Of a DNA stretch of 64,000 nucleotides, positions 36,736 through 45,732 are shown piece after piece. The notes under the pieces are model-generated. The model was not told the DNA's origin, did not search any database, and was given only the letters and a program-made list of their open reading frames with translations. Both the position numbers and the translations under genes were made by a program. The stretch covers positions 682,001 to 746,000 of the forward strand of contig NZ_CP059675.1 in NCBI RefSeq assembly GCF_014069575.1, given 5' to 3'. Position 1 is the stretch's first letter. Each line of letters opens with the position of its first letter. Source of the stretch: Schaalia sp. JY-X169. Its GTDB lineage: Bacteria; Actinomycetota; Actinomycetes; Actinomycetales; Actinomycetaceae.

Positions 36736-37095
36736 TTAGTTTTGTCCTGAGAGACGCTCCGCTCCCACAACGTCTGAGAACATGTCGACATTGAACTCAC
36801 TCCCTGCTCGGATAACCGAGTAGGTCCCATTGGGTTCCAGAACGATACATTTCACGTCGGTGGGGGTTGGGGCTCCAGCTTTCCTCATCGAAGAGTTGAG
36901 GTCGTCAACGGAAGTGTGTGTTGCCTTGCAGGACTCCGGTGCAGGGTTGCCGTCAACGAAGACGAGGACGGGTTTGGTCCCAAGCAGATGGCCCGAGCTT
37001 CCAGCGTGCTGAACCCCCTCGGAATAAGGGCTCCATGGTGATCAGTGTGAGTAACGCGATGATGCCGTAGGCGAGTGTGGGGGCGGGGCCTAGGA
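36736..37095 (-). pseudogene. Remnant of a YetF/DUF421 membrane protein
   Basis: The minus-strand frame ending at TAA 36736-36738 encodes GTKPVLVFVDGNPAPESCKA, SVDDLNSSMRKAG, DVKCIVLEPNGTYSVI, which matches the soluble C-terminal DUF421 domain of YetF proteins. That frame has no start codon. Just upstream, a shifted frame encodes a membrane helix (AYGIIALLTLITMEPLFR) of the kind that precedes this domain. The first two helices are missing and the sequence runs into the 3' end of the methyltransferase gene. A frameshift plus 5' loss makes it non-functional. Confidence 0.6.
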
Positions 37096-37764
37096 TCGAC
37101 CGGTGAGCCGCCGCATCAGCACCACGGTGTCTCGGAGCTCGGCAGGCTCTCTACCGGCATGGGAGTGGACCCGAGTGCGGATGTCGGCCTCGAGGGTTTC
37201 CCAAGCGACGCCTGGTACCACTGCCCTGACGGCAGCTTCTTCCTCTGCAGGCTGCGGGTAAACCCTGGGTCCCCGACCACTTGACCACGGTGGGGGCTCC
37301 GCGTGAGAGGTGAGGAGCAACAACCCTCCGACCGCCACCAGCGGTGCCACGACTTTGAGGATGTCCCTGCGCGTCAGTGATGCGGGTGACTGCATGAACG
37401 ACATTGTCACCAGGTTGAAGCGCTCTGATCCCACAACCTCATCAATGTCGGTGAGGTCGGATGCAACGAATCGGGCGCTACCGTCACTGAGGCCATGGGT
37501 TCGCGCTGCAGCCAAGGCACGCTCCACCGCGGTCTTTGATGCGTCAAGGCCTGTGGCTCGCCAGCCGCGGCTTGCTAGCCAAATAACATCGCCGCCCTCA
37601 CCGGAGCCAATGTCGAGGGCTGTTCCTGGGGGCAGCGTCCGCGCCACTTCTTCCAGGGCTGCATTGACACGCCCCGACCAGACTTGAGGTCTGTCGGCGT
37701 AACGCTGTTCCCAAGCATCAACGGTGGTAGGCGCCTCTTCCGGCCTATCTTGTTCGTTCTCCAC
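37090..37764 (-). CDS. Class I SAM-dependent methyltransferase
   Basis: 224 residues with one Rossmann methyltransferase domain. Motif I is TALDIGSGEGGDVIWLASRG, followed by ATGLDASKTAVERA and ARFVASDLTDID. The N-terminal WEQRYADRPQVWSGRVNAAL is shared by a group of actinobacterial methyltransferases whose substrate is unknown. Its 3' end just overlaps the broken yetF sequence and its 5' end abuts a truncated DUF72 gene on the other strand. Confidence 0.85.
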   Translation of the reverse strand: MENEQDRPEEAPTTVDAWEQRYADRPQVWSGRVNAALEEVARTLPPGTALDIGSGEGGDVIWLASRGWRATGLDASKTAVERALAAARTHGLSDGSARFVASDLTDIDEVVGSERFNLVTMSFMQSPASLTRRDILKVVAPLVAVGGLLLLTSHAEPPPWSSGRGPRVYPQPAEEEAAVRAVVPGVAWETLEADIRTRVHSHAGREPAELRDTVVLMRRLTGRS

Positions 37765-37831
37765 GAGCGTTCCTTCAGATCGGGAAGGTGAGTGGGATCC
37801 AGCGTACCCGGTGACCCCTACTCAGTCCGAT

Positions 37832-38464
37832 ATGTTGCTGCGGCGTCTGCTCTGGGTGATAGTTGGGGGATGGAAGAAGTACGACGCCGAGGGTGCCATT
37901 GGCCAGTTTTTCGGCTCGGGCGTACTTGAGCTGGGGGAGAGTCTGGGGCCCGTGCTCTGGCAGCTGCCGCCCTCACTAGGATTTGACGCCTCCGTTCTCG
38001 AGGGCTTCCTCGACGCCCTTCCGAAGACCCTTGGGGACGCCGCAGCGCTTGCGGAAACCCCTCCGGAGATCCCTACAGAGGTTCGCGACCAGCTCATCCG
38101 GTATGCAGTCGAACCTCGTAACGCCAGTTTCGAGGCGACGGAGGCAATCGAGATTCTGAGTCGCCACAATGCCGCATTAGTCATGGCTGATTCGGCCGGT
38201 AAACATCCCTTCTTCGACGAAGTTACTGCGGACTTCACCTATGTCCGGCTACACGGAAGCCCGCGCATCTACTACTCCAACTACTCCGAGGCCGATCTAG
38301 AGGCATGGGCGGCGCGTCTGCGCCCCCTTCTTGAGGTGGGTCGGGACTGCTACGTGTACTTTGACAACACCGCCGCGGGCCACGCGCCCACTAACGCGCT
38401 GACCCTGGAGCACCTGCTCGATGCCGACGGGTGGGCGATCGGTGGCGGGGCCGCAGCCTCGTAG
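37832..38464 (+). pseudogene. 5'-truncated DUF72 gene
   Basis: About 210 residues match the later two-thirds of DUF72 proteins: IGQFFGSGVLELGESLGPVL, WQLPPSLGFDASVL, RHNAALVMADSAGKHP, FTYVRLHG, YVYFDNTAAGHAPTNAL. The usual first 90-100 residues (ISGW...FYP and the start of the barrel) are missing. The sequence upstream belongs to the divergent methyltransferase, so this looks like a deletion joint. The 3' end overlaps the sortase gene by 74 bases tail to tail. A shortened product could still be made, but the barrel would be incomplete. Confidence 0.7.
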
Positions 38465-39293
38465 CGTTTCTTCGCTTCCTCGTCTTGTTTCTGATGACGA
38501 GGGCGGAGGCTGCGAGGGTGCATGGGAACAATGCAGTCGCCACTAGGACAGCGTTAATGCGGCGGTCGGAATCGACCTGTGCCGGTTGTGCCGCGGAGGA
38601 GGCACTTGAAGCAAATTGCATCTCTTCGGCCAGGTCGCGCTCCGCGGTAACCAAGAGTCGATGTGTATTAATGCCGTAGGGAGTACAGGTGATCAGGGTT
38701 AGAAGGTCTTTGCCAGTTTGTGGTTGTATCCGAGCTCTACCGTCCCGAGGGGTGTCGACGACCCGTTCGGTGACGGTGTAAGCCAGGGTCTGCCCAAGTA
38801 CCCCAACGTAGATGTGGTCCCCAAGTGCGACTTCGCCGAGATGGTCGAACATGGAGGCGGTAACCATTCCTGAGTGCGCAGTGATCGCGGCATGGGTGCC
38901 CGCCCCACCTACAGGAAGTGAGCTACCTTCAAGGATGCCTGCTCCCCGCAGGAGGTCTTCGGGCGAGGAGGTCGCGTAAACGGGTAGGTCAATCTTGACG
39001 GCCGGAACCTGCACCCGGGCACGAACGTCGCTACCGACGACAACCAATGCTTGACCCGCGGTTTCGAGATCCCGCACCTCATTGGCTTGGCGTGCAGTTT
39101 CGAACTGGGCAAAGGCTGAGTCAGGTTGGAGGAATGCGTACTCAGCTACTGCCTGCGTATGGGTTGAGGCTGCGTGCCATTTGGAGACGGCTGGATACAT
39201 CAGCACAGCCAACCCGGCCACGAGCACTACCAAAGAGAGGACCTTGGCGGCTGTGCGGCCGGGTTGGCTTCGTCGAGCTCTGTGGGAGTTCAT
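38391..39293 (-). CDS. Class C (pilus) sortase
   Basis: 300 residues. An N-terminal membrane helix (VLSLVVLVAGLAVLMYP), the sortase barrel with catalytic H140 (ITAHSG), C203 in TLITC and R212 (THRLLV), and a C-terminal membrane helix before an arginine-rich tail. The two anchors and TLxTC are class C traits; such enzymes join pilins through the pilin-motif lysine. The usual lid motif (DPF/W) is not obvious. It follows the pilin gene by 28 bases. Confidence 0.92.
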   Translation of the reverse strand: MNSHRARRSQPGRTAAKVLSLVVLVAGLAVLMYPAVSKWHAASTHTQAVAEYAFLQPDSAFAQFETARQANEVRDLETAGQALVVVGSDVRARVQVPAVKIDLPVYATSSPEDLLRGAGILEGSSLPVGGAGTHAAITAHSGMVTASMFDHLGEVALGDHIYVGVLGQTLAYTVTERVVDTPRDGRARIQPQTGKDLLTLITCTPYGINTHRLLVTAERDLAEEMQFASSASSAAQPAQVDSDRRINAVLVATALFPCTLAASALVIRNKTRKRRNATRLRPRHRSPTRRHRAGAPGSAR

Positions 39294-39321
39294 CGTTGCT
39301 TTACATGGGAGCCGGCAAGGT

Positions 39322-40788
39322 TCATGCCTTGTCGGAGTTCCGCCTTGAGCGAGACAGCATCAGAGCTCCGCCGCCTATGCCTATCAGTGCGAGTCCACCG
39401 ACCAGAAGAGCAGCTGACCCCTCGGCACCTGTCTTGGGTAGCTCTCCGCCTGCGTTGTGCGGGCTGTTGACGACGTCTACCGTTGCCGCGGAGGCAACTG
39501 GGGCGGTGACAGTAAATGGAATGGGTTCGGGAAGTAGCTCATAGCCGACCGGCGCCTGCTTTTCTACGAGCCAGTAAAAGTTGTGGTCTGGCGATCCTTC
39601 CGCCACAGTTGCCCCGTTCGCCCAGTTTGAGTAGCGCAAGCCATCAACAGTGACTCTTCCATCAGCTCCTGTGGCCCACTGGCTCTTTCCGTTGACTGAT
39701 ACCGCGGTCGCAGTCGCAAAGTCTTTGGTGTGAGAAGCCCGAACCTCAAAGATTGCTCCGCTCAAGAACTTGCCTTCGCGATTGTGCTTGAGGACGTTGA
39801 TCCCTCCAAACTTGGTTTCGATCACAGTGGAGGGAACCTCTGTTTCCGGTTCGCCCTCACGCTGGAAGGTCAGCTCCGCTTGGTTAGAGATCTCCCCAGA
39901 AGCCGCCACAATGGCCTCATGTGTGACTGACACCTTTGCATTGGGGTTGCCGACAAGCGCGTCAAAAGCTGCCTTCCTTGCGGTGGCTCCGAGAGTGACG
40001 GTAACAAGGCCTTTGTCATGTGTGGCATTGAAATCCGTGGTCGCTTGGCCATCGATCGTCACCGTTGTGGATCGGTAGGTCAGCTTCGGATCTAGGTGGT
40101 CCTTGACGACGTACTTGGTAGTTGCGGATCCGCCGGGAATGGTGGAATCGATCGTGAATCTTATCGCCTGTCCGAGGGCGTATGCGGAGCCGTCATTCAC
40201 GGTCTTTGTGACACGACTAATGGTGTTCTTCGGGTAGGCGTGGACGTCAAAGACCCAGTTCTGACGATCCTGTGGGTCCGTGAGAGGAACTGAGATCAAG
40301 AATGGCATTGACTTAGTGACCGCAGAATTGGCTGGAACGGTTGGAGCCTGGCTCTCTTGAACAAGATACAGACCAACCGGGAGACTCTTGAATGATGCAA
40401 GTCCCGAAGCGTTGGTGGTTGCCTCCTTCTTGTTGACCAGGCCGTGACCGTTCTGCGTGATCGCACCGGGGTTGAACGGGTCGAAGGTGTCGACAAGTGA
40501 TTGAGCTTTCTTCCAACCGGCATTGGTTTTCAAATCAATACCTGCGACCTGTTCAATCGTGAACTTTGCGCCTTCCAACGGGGCTAAGCCTTCCAGGTCG
40601 CCAGGAGGCAGTTGCATGCCCTGATTGTCCGCTATATAGCGAGTGGGCTGAGCGTACTTGTGGACGCTGATGCTCCCGGTTGCTCCGTCTGGAATCAAAG
40701 GGGGAGGGGGAGCGGCAGATGCGGCGACGTTGGATGCACCCATTAGGACGGCAGCGATTCCCATCGCTGCAATAGTCAGTTTTCTCAA
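39322..40788 (-). CDS. SpaH/EbpB-type LPXTG backbone pilin
   Basis: About 488 residues. A signal peptide (RKLTIAAMGIAAVLMGASN) is followed by CNA-B-like beta domains, the pilin motif HAYPKN (lysine near residue 187, the polymerisation site), the E-box YWLVEKQAPVGYELL near residue 415, then LPKTG at 450-454, a hydrophobic helix and a basic tail. The mature chain has no cysteine. I chose TTG 40788 because GAAAGG sits 7 bases upstream; ATG 40803 is possible but has no such site. With the sortase it makes a two-gene pilus operon with no tip or base pilin. Confidence 0.93.
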   Translation of the reverse strand: MRKLTIAAMGIAAVLMGASNVAASAAPPPPLIPDGATGSISVHKYAQPTRYIADNQGMQLPPGDLEGLAPLEGAKFTIEQVAGIDLKTNAGWKKAQSLVDTFDPFNPGAITQNGHGLVNKKEATTNASGLASFKSLPVGLYLVQESQAPTVPANSAVTKSMPFLISVPLTDPQDRQNWVFDVHAYPKNTISRVTKTVNDGSAYALGQAIRFTIDSTIPGGSATTKYVVKDHLDPKLTYRSTTVTIDGQATTDFNATHDKGLVTVTLGATARKAAFDALVGNPNAKVSVTHEAIVAASGEISNQAELTFQREGEPETEVPSTVIETKFGGINVLKHNREGKFLSGAIFEVRASHTKDFATATAVSVNGKSQWATGADGRVTVDGLRYSNWANGATVAEGSPDHNFYWLVEKQAPVGYELLPEPIPFTVTAPVASAATVDVVNSPHNAGGELPKTGAEGSAALLVGGLALIGIGGGALMLSRSRRNSDKA

Positions 40789-40976
40789 GGGAGGACCTTT
40801 CATTGGAATTGACGGATATGAGCCGGCCAACTGCCGCGGTTGCGACCTGATGACTGGCTGAACACCTACGTTTCCAACTAAATACAGTCGGCACATCTCA
40901 GAAATCTCAATCTGGGGATAACGCCGAATCTCTTGCATTGGGGACATCTCTTGACGACCATCCGTAAGATGGAGCT

Positions 40977-41942
40977 ATGAGTAACCGTCCGCAGGAAGAA
41001 GTTCCCGGGGTTCGAGCGACACTTCGCGAAGCAATCCACGCTGAGGCAGAGATTGAACCTTCCCGAATAGGAGCATTCTTTGATGTCGATGAAACGCTGG
41101 TTCGTGGCGCCAGTGCCTACTGGGCCGCGAAAGAGATGTTTCGCCGCTCGCTTTTTGGTTTCCGGGATTTGGGATTTGCTGCAAAGGAGTCCTTCAAGTT
41201 CATTCTGTTTGGGGAGAACACGGACAAGATCGGCAGTTTTTCTTCCAGAGCCGCACAGCTGGTAGCAGGTAACTCTGTTGAAGACATGCAGCGCCTAGGC
41301 GAGGACATTTTTGAGAAGTACTTCGTTCCCAAGGTTTACAGGGCAACATACGAACTCTTGAAAGCACACGTCGCTGCTGGCCACACGGTCTACCTCATTT
41401 CAGCCACGCCGTGGCTGATAGCTGAGGAGATTGCCAGACAGATCGGGGCAGTCGGAGGTATCGGCACCAAGATCAAGGTTGCTGATGGCTACCTGATTGG
41501 CGAACTTGACGGGAAAATCGTTCACGGTGAAGAGAAGGTCGTTGCTGTCCTCGAGGTGGCAGCGGAGAACAATCTAGACCTGAGCCAGTCGTGGGCTTAC
41601 TCGGACTCGGCCAACGACATTCCGATGCTCTCCACCGTTGGCCACCCCGTCGCAGTCAACCCGGACCGCGCCCTTCGGGCCCATGCTCGTGCCAATGGGT
41701 GGCAAATTCTACGCGCCCATGAAACAAAAGATGTCGTGTTGCGTTTAGTAGGCCGTGCTGCGGTCTTCGCGGCACTCGCAGGGGGTGGCTACCTGGTTCT
41801 GACAGGGGGGGCGGAAGGGGACACGGAAAGCCTTCTCCCTCCGAGGCGGAGAAGCCTGATCCCACGGGATCCCTGTGGGGAACTCGCCTCATCTACTTCG
41901 ACCAGTTGGCACGAAGACGTGTTTGAGTACTATCCTCTGTAG
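40977..41942 (+). CDS. HAD-IB family phosphatase
   Basis: 321 residues of the SerB-like HAD-IB family. The nucleophile motif is FFDVDETLVRG, motif II is LISATPW, and motif IV is YSDSANDIPML. A hydrophobic segment near residue 265 (VFAALAGGGYLVLTGG) may attach it to the membrane. The last 40 residues are low-complexity and the codons overlap the tRNA-Arg promoter. ATG 40977 lies 6 bases after TAAGAT (40965-40970), so it is probably leaderless. Divergent from the pilin gene. The substrate is unknown; phospholipid- or serine-phosphate-type activity is common in relatives. Confidence 0.87.
   Translation: MSNRPQEEVPGVRATLREAIHAEAEIEPSRIGAFFDVDETLVRGASAYWAAKEMFRRSLFGFRDLGFAAKESFKFILFGENTDKIGSFSSRAAQLVAGNSVEDMQRLGEDIFEKYFVPKVYRATYELLKAHVAAGHTVYLISATPWLIAEEIARQIGAVGGIGTKIKVADGYLIGELDGKIVHGEEKVVAVLEVAAENNLDLSQSWAYSDSANDIPMLSTVGHPVAVNPDRALRAHARANGWQILRAHETKDVVLRLVGRAAVFAALAGGGYLVLTGGAEGDTESLLPPRRRSLIPRDPCGELASSTSTSWHEDVFEYYPL
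41906..41933 (+). promoter_or_regulatory. Promoter of tRNA-Arg inside the phosphatase gene
   Basis: TTGGCA (41906-41911) and TACTAT (41928-41933) are 16 bases apart and near consensus. They lie within the last 12 codons of the HAD gene, about 28 bases before the tRNA. Confidence 0.65.
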
Positions 41943-41960
41943 CGGGTTTCTAACCCACTA

Positions 41961-42033
<73 letters not shown>

Positions 42034-42060
42034 CTTCCAGGTTGACGCATTGGAGCGATC

Positions 42061-42894
42061 ATGAAAACCAGCAAGCAGACCGCATTCGTTACCGGAGCGA
42101 GCCGTGGGATTGGCCGCGCGATCGCCCTCGGGCTTGCCGAGTCAGGTTGGAACCTGGGCATCATCGCGACGGACGAGGACGCGCTCGCTGAACTGGCGGC
42201 TGAAATCCGCTCGTCGACAGGCTCTCGGGTCAGTGTCGCTGCCGCAGATGTGGGCGACTACCGGGCGGTGTCAACTGCCGTGACGAGTCTCATCGCCGAG
42301 GTTGGTGTCCCCTTGTTGCTGGTAAACAATGCTGGGCGCATCGACACCGAAGTCCCTGTGTGGGAAGCAGACCCGAGCCAGTTGCGGGCAGTTGTGGAAA
42401 CGAATCTGCTCGGCACGCTTTACGTCGAACGTGCGGTTCTTTCAGCCGTCCTCGATCACAATCTGGGCGACTCTTCAGGCGTACGCGGTCGGGTGGTGAA
42501 CCTGGTGTCCGGTGCCGGAGCTAACAGCTGGGGGATTGCCAGTGCCTACACAACTAGTAAAGCGGCACAGTTGCGCAACGTGGGGGACGTGGACGAGGCC
42601 GGGGCGCCCCATGGAATCCGCGCCTTTGGTGTGGCGCCGGGAGTGGTGCGTACCGACATGACCACTTCCATGGCAGCGCATGCTGGCCGTGAGGAGTTCA
42701 CGCCCGTGGAAGCAACAGTTGAGCTGATCTGCGCGATTGGGCGTGGCGAGCTGGACGCATGGTCGGGTCGCTACCTCAGGGCGGGCACAGATACGGCCGA
42801 TAGCCTCACCGCAGTGGCGGGTGTCCTTGACGCCAACCCCGAGGCGCGCCGGTTCGCGGTTGTGCCATGGGGTGACAAGGATCCCCTCTTCTGA
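42061..42894 (+). CDS. SDR family oxidoreductase
   Basis: 277 residues of the classical short-chain dehydrogenase fold. NAD(P) loop TGASRGIGRA, LLVNNAGRI, and the catalytic pair in SAYTTSKAA. After the serine region comes a short glycine-rich stretch (SGAGANSWGIAS), and VAPGVVRTDM follows. Substrate unknown. ATG 42061 is 5 bases after GGAG. Just downstream of tRNA-Arg and convergent with ilvA. Confidence 0.87.
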   Translation: MKTSKQTAFVTGASRGIGRAIALGLAESGWNLGIIATDEDALAELAAEIRSSTGSRVSVAAADVGDYRAVSTAVTSLIAEVGVPLLLVNNAGRIDTEVPVWEADPSQLRAVVETNLLGTLYVERAVLSAVLDHNLGDSSGVRGRVVNLVSGAGANSWGIASAYTTSKAAQLRNVGDVDEAGAPHGIRAFGVAPGVVRTDMTTSMAAHAGREEFTPVEATVELICAIGRGELDAWSGRYLRAGTDTADSLTAVAGVLDANPEARRFAVVPWGDKDPLF

Positions 42895-42908
42895 ACCGTG
42901 AGCGGGGC

Positions 42909-44249
42909 TTAGACCAGGAAGCGCAACAGCTCCGAATCTGAGTCCAGTTCGTCGATCCTCAAGTCCGAGGACGCCATGCGCTCGCGCAGATCGGTGAGTG
43001 AAGATTCCGAGGCCGTGTCGATCCCAACGAGGGCGGGACCGGTTTCACGGTTGTTCTTCTTCGTGTATTCGAAGTAGAGAATGTCATCTTCTGGGCCAAG
43101 CACATCATCGAGGAACTCCCGAAGCGCGCCCGGCCTCTGCGGGAATGACACTAGGAAGTAGTGGCGCAAATTACGATAAACCTGGGACCGTTCTTGAACC
43201 TCGTTGTAGCGAGTCAAGTCATTGTTGCCACCGGAAATAATGCCGACGGTGACCCCATCGAGGGGAAGGCCTTGGAGCAGGCCCGCTGCCGCCAAAGAAA
43301 TCGCAGTTGTTGAAAGTGCGCCGGCGGGTTCAGCGATGATTCCATCCAGGTGGTAGAGGTCAAGCATTTCGGTGCAGACCGCACCTTCGGGAACCACCAC
43401 GACCTCGTCAACCAGGTCACGAACGAGGTCGTAGGTGCAGGACCCCGCCAGCCCAACGGCGGTGCCGTCGACAAACATGTCGACCTGCGGGAGTTTGACG
43501 GGCTCCCCGGCAGCCAATGCGGCTGAGGTGGAAGCGGCGCCCTCGGACTCAACGCCAATAACGCGTACATCAGGACGGTTCTCACTGAGCCACGCGGCCA
43601 TACCTGCGATGAGGCCGCCACCTCCGACCGGTACCACCACGGTTGCAAGACTGTCGCCTAACTGCTCGGCAATCTCCTTGGCAACTGAGCCCTGACCTGC
43701 GATAACAGCCGGGTCGTCATAAGGGTGGATGTAGGTCTTCCAGGAACGTTCAGCGGCCGCGAGTGCCACCGCCTGCGTTTCGTCGAAAGTACCGTCCACG
43801 AACTGCATGGTGATCCAGGGGCCACCGATGGTGGCGATGCGGCGCCGTTTCTGCCGCGGTGTGGAGGAAGGAAGAAAGATGGTGCCATGGATACCTAGCT
43901 GGGCGCATGCCATCGCAACACCCTGCGCGTGGTTCCCAGCGGATGCACACACCACTCCCGCTTGCCGTTCCGACTCAGACAACTGTGCCATTCGGTTGTA
44001 GGCGCCGCGCAGCTTGAAAGAGCGGACAACCTGCTGATCTTCACGCTTTACCAGAACGCGTACCCCAGCTGCCTCTGTGAGCCTGTCGATTTCATCCACC
44101 GCCGTGAGCCGTGCAACGTGCAAGAGGCGTTGCGCAGCCTCATCAACATCGCGTGCAGAAACGGCATGGGGGGATGATTCCGCGTCCTTCCGCCCTCGTT
44201 CATGTCCGGGCCTGCGGGCGTGTTGCTGAGTATCTTCCGTGCTTTCCAC
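42909..44249 (-). CDS. ilvA: Threonine dehydratase (threonine ammonia-lyase)
   Basis: PLP enzyme converting threonine to 2-oxobutanoate, the first step to isoleucine. 446 residues. The PLP lysine is in RSFKLRGAYNRM, with SAGNHAQGVA and the phosphate loop PVGGGGLIAG. The last 80 residues form one ACT-like regulatory domain (YFLVSFPQRPGALREFL), which fits the shorter biosynthetic form feedback-inhibited by isoleucine. The first 30 residues are basic and variable. Divergent from orn. Confidence 0.93.
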   Translation of the reverse strand: MESTEDTQQHARRPGHERGRKDAESSPHAVSARDVDEAAQRLLHVARLTAVDEIDRLTEAAGVRVLVKREDQQVVRSFKLRGAYNRMAQLSESERQAGVVCASAGNHAQGVAMACAQLGIHGTIFLPSSTPRQKRRRIATIGGPWITMQFVDGTFDETQAVALAAAERSWKTYIHPYDDPAVIAGQGSVAKEIAEQLGDSLATVVVPVGGGGLIAGMAAWLSENRPDVRVIGVESEGAASTSAALAAGEPVKLPQVDMFVDGTAVGLAGSCTYDLVRDLVDEVVVVPEGAVCTEMLDLYHLDGIIAEPAGALSTTAISLAAAGLLQGLPLDGVTVGIISGGNNDLTRYNEVQERSQVYRNLRHYFLVSFPQRPGALREFLDDVLGPEDDILYFEYTKKNNRETGPALVGIDTASESSLTDLRERMASSDLRIDELDSDSELLRFLV

Positions 44250-44315
44250 ACAGACAGTCTAGGAGGGTCTTGAAACAATGCGGTCCTTGACCATATGGCG
44301 ACGTAAAGTGAGGGG

Positions 44316-44966
44316 GTGAGTACTGACAACAGCAAACCCGTAAAGAACCCGATTGTCTGGATAGACTGCGAAATGACAGGTCTGGACCCAGAGGTTGACG
44401 AACTGGTGGAGATAGCCGTGATCATCACGGACTCCGACCTCAACCCCTTGGCCGAAGGCATTGACATCGTCATCAAGCCGTCGGCTGCATCTCTGGCGCA
44501 GATGTCCCCCTTTGTCACGCAGATGCACACGGACTCGGGTTTGATCAATGAGTTCGACTCCGGAATTCCGCTCAAAGATGCCGAGGTCGCGGTGCTTGAG
44601 TACGTGAGTTCGATTATCTCTCAGCCTGGCGTGGCCCCGATTGCCGGCAACTCCATCGGGCAGGACGTGCGCTTTCTCCGCGCCTACATGCCGAACCTGG
44701 TCGAGTACATGCACTACCGAATCATCGACGTGTCGACAATCAAGGAGTTGGCGAAGCGCTGGTACCCGCGGGTATACGTTTGTGCGCCTGAGAAGAACGG
44801 AGGGCACCGCGCGCTCGGGGACATTCAGGACTCGATAGTTGAGTTGGCCTACTACCGGCGAGCATTGTTCCCCGACGACCTCATCGAAGAGAAGGGTGTG
44901 TATCGTCGCATGGCTGAGGAAGTTCGCAGCGCTGCCGATGCCGCGTTCGCGGGCGACGAAGAGTAA
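44316..44966 (+). CDS. orn: Oligoribonuclease
   Basis: 3'-5' exonuclease that finishes RNA and pGpG dinucleotides. 216 residues, DEDDh type: WIDCEMTG gives D17 and E19, and [22 protein letters not shown] and [14 protein letters not shown] follow with the remaining aspartates and histidine. Start GTG 44316, behind a GAGGG run. A mainly unstructured 140-base space follows before ssb. Confidence 0.95.
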   Translation: MSTDNSKPVKNPIVWIDCEMTGLDPEVDELVEIAVIITDSDLNPLAEGIDIVIKPSAASLAQMSPFVTQMHTDSGLINEFDSGIPLKDAEVAVLEYVSSIISQPGVAPIAGNSIGQDVRFLRAYMPNLVEYMHYRIIDVSTIKELAKRWYPRVYVCAPEKNGGHRALGDIQDSIVELAYYRRALFPDDLIEEKGVYRRMAEEVRSAADAAFAGDEE

Positions 44967-45107
44967 GTTTTCCACAGCTCAGCACTTGCGGCGTTTTCCC
45001 CAGATCTCTCCTGACCCGCTGGCAGCCCTCCTCCTCTGTCGCCAAACTGAAGGCGGCTAGGACAAGCCCCCGCAAAGACGGGGAAGCCAGGACGAAAGGG
45101 AGCTGCT

Positions 45108-45686
45108 ATGAGTATGAGTGATCTGATGGTGTTGCGGGGGCGTGTGGGGACCAACCTGACGCTGCATCGACCCGAGGACGGGGGAGGGCGAAGCTTCGTC
45201 CGCTTCCGAATGGTCATCCCCCGCGCCAGGCGGAATGACAGTGGCAAGTGGGAGGATGGCGAACCTAAATGGCACACCATCCGCGCGTGGGGTCCACTGG
45301 CAGAGAATATGGCGAGTTCTCTTCGAAAAGGGCAGCCCCTGGTCGTCATCGGACGACCCGCGGCTCATGCGTGGGTTGGCCAGGATGGTGAGATACGCAC
45401 GGAACTTGCGATCAACGCGTTCACGGCCGGACATGACATGGGCTTTGGGATAACGAACTACCGGCGTCTTGCTCCGGTGCGGCCCGGCGAAGACGAGGGG
45501 CCAGACATCCGGATCATCCCGTCTCAAAGTACCCAGCCACACTCCGAAGAAGAAGCGGGGAACGACGACGAACTTGAAACGGAGGTGGCACACCAAGCGG
45601 ATCCGGAGGTGATCCAGGAGGGTGATGCCTTAGCCGCTGGGGAGTCGGAGGAGGACGAATCCACAGAGATTTCTGACGCCGCATGA
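45108..45686 (+). CDS. Single-stranded DNA-binding protein (paralogue)
   Basis: 192 residues with an N-terminal OB fold (VLRGRVGTNLTLHR, FVRFRMVIP, WHTIRAWGPLAENMASSLRKGQPLVVIG). The C-terminal 80 residues are acidic and low-complexity, ending EISDAA, without the DDDIPF-type tip that recruits repair proteins. This suggests a secondary SSB. ATG 45108 follows AGGGAG. A second SSB-like gene lies at 56788-57264. Confidence 0.85.
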   Translation: MSMSDLMVLRGRVGTNLTLHRPEDGGGRSFVRFRMVIPRARRNDSGKWEDGEPKWHTIRAWGPLAENMASSLRKGQPLVVIGRPAAHAWVGQDGEIRTELAINAFTAGHDMGFGITNYRRLAPVRPGEDEGPDIRIIPSQSTQPHSEEEAGNDDELETEVAHQADPEVIQEGDALAAGESEEDESTEISDAA

Positions 45687-45732
45687 TGTGACCTTCAGCC
45701 GGTCGCTTTCACGTACCCGCAGGTCCGCCTAC

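Noticed and set aside
36354-36830. Minus-strand open frame of 158 codons across the end of the DUF1214 gene
   Set aside because: Only its first codons match the yetF remnant region; the rest is antisense of DUF1214 and shows no homology.
37724-37831. Upstream extension of the DUF72 frame as part of a complete gene
   Set aside because: The extra residues do not resemble the DUF72 N-terminus and overlap the start of the divergent methyltransferase gene.
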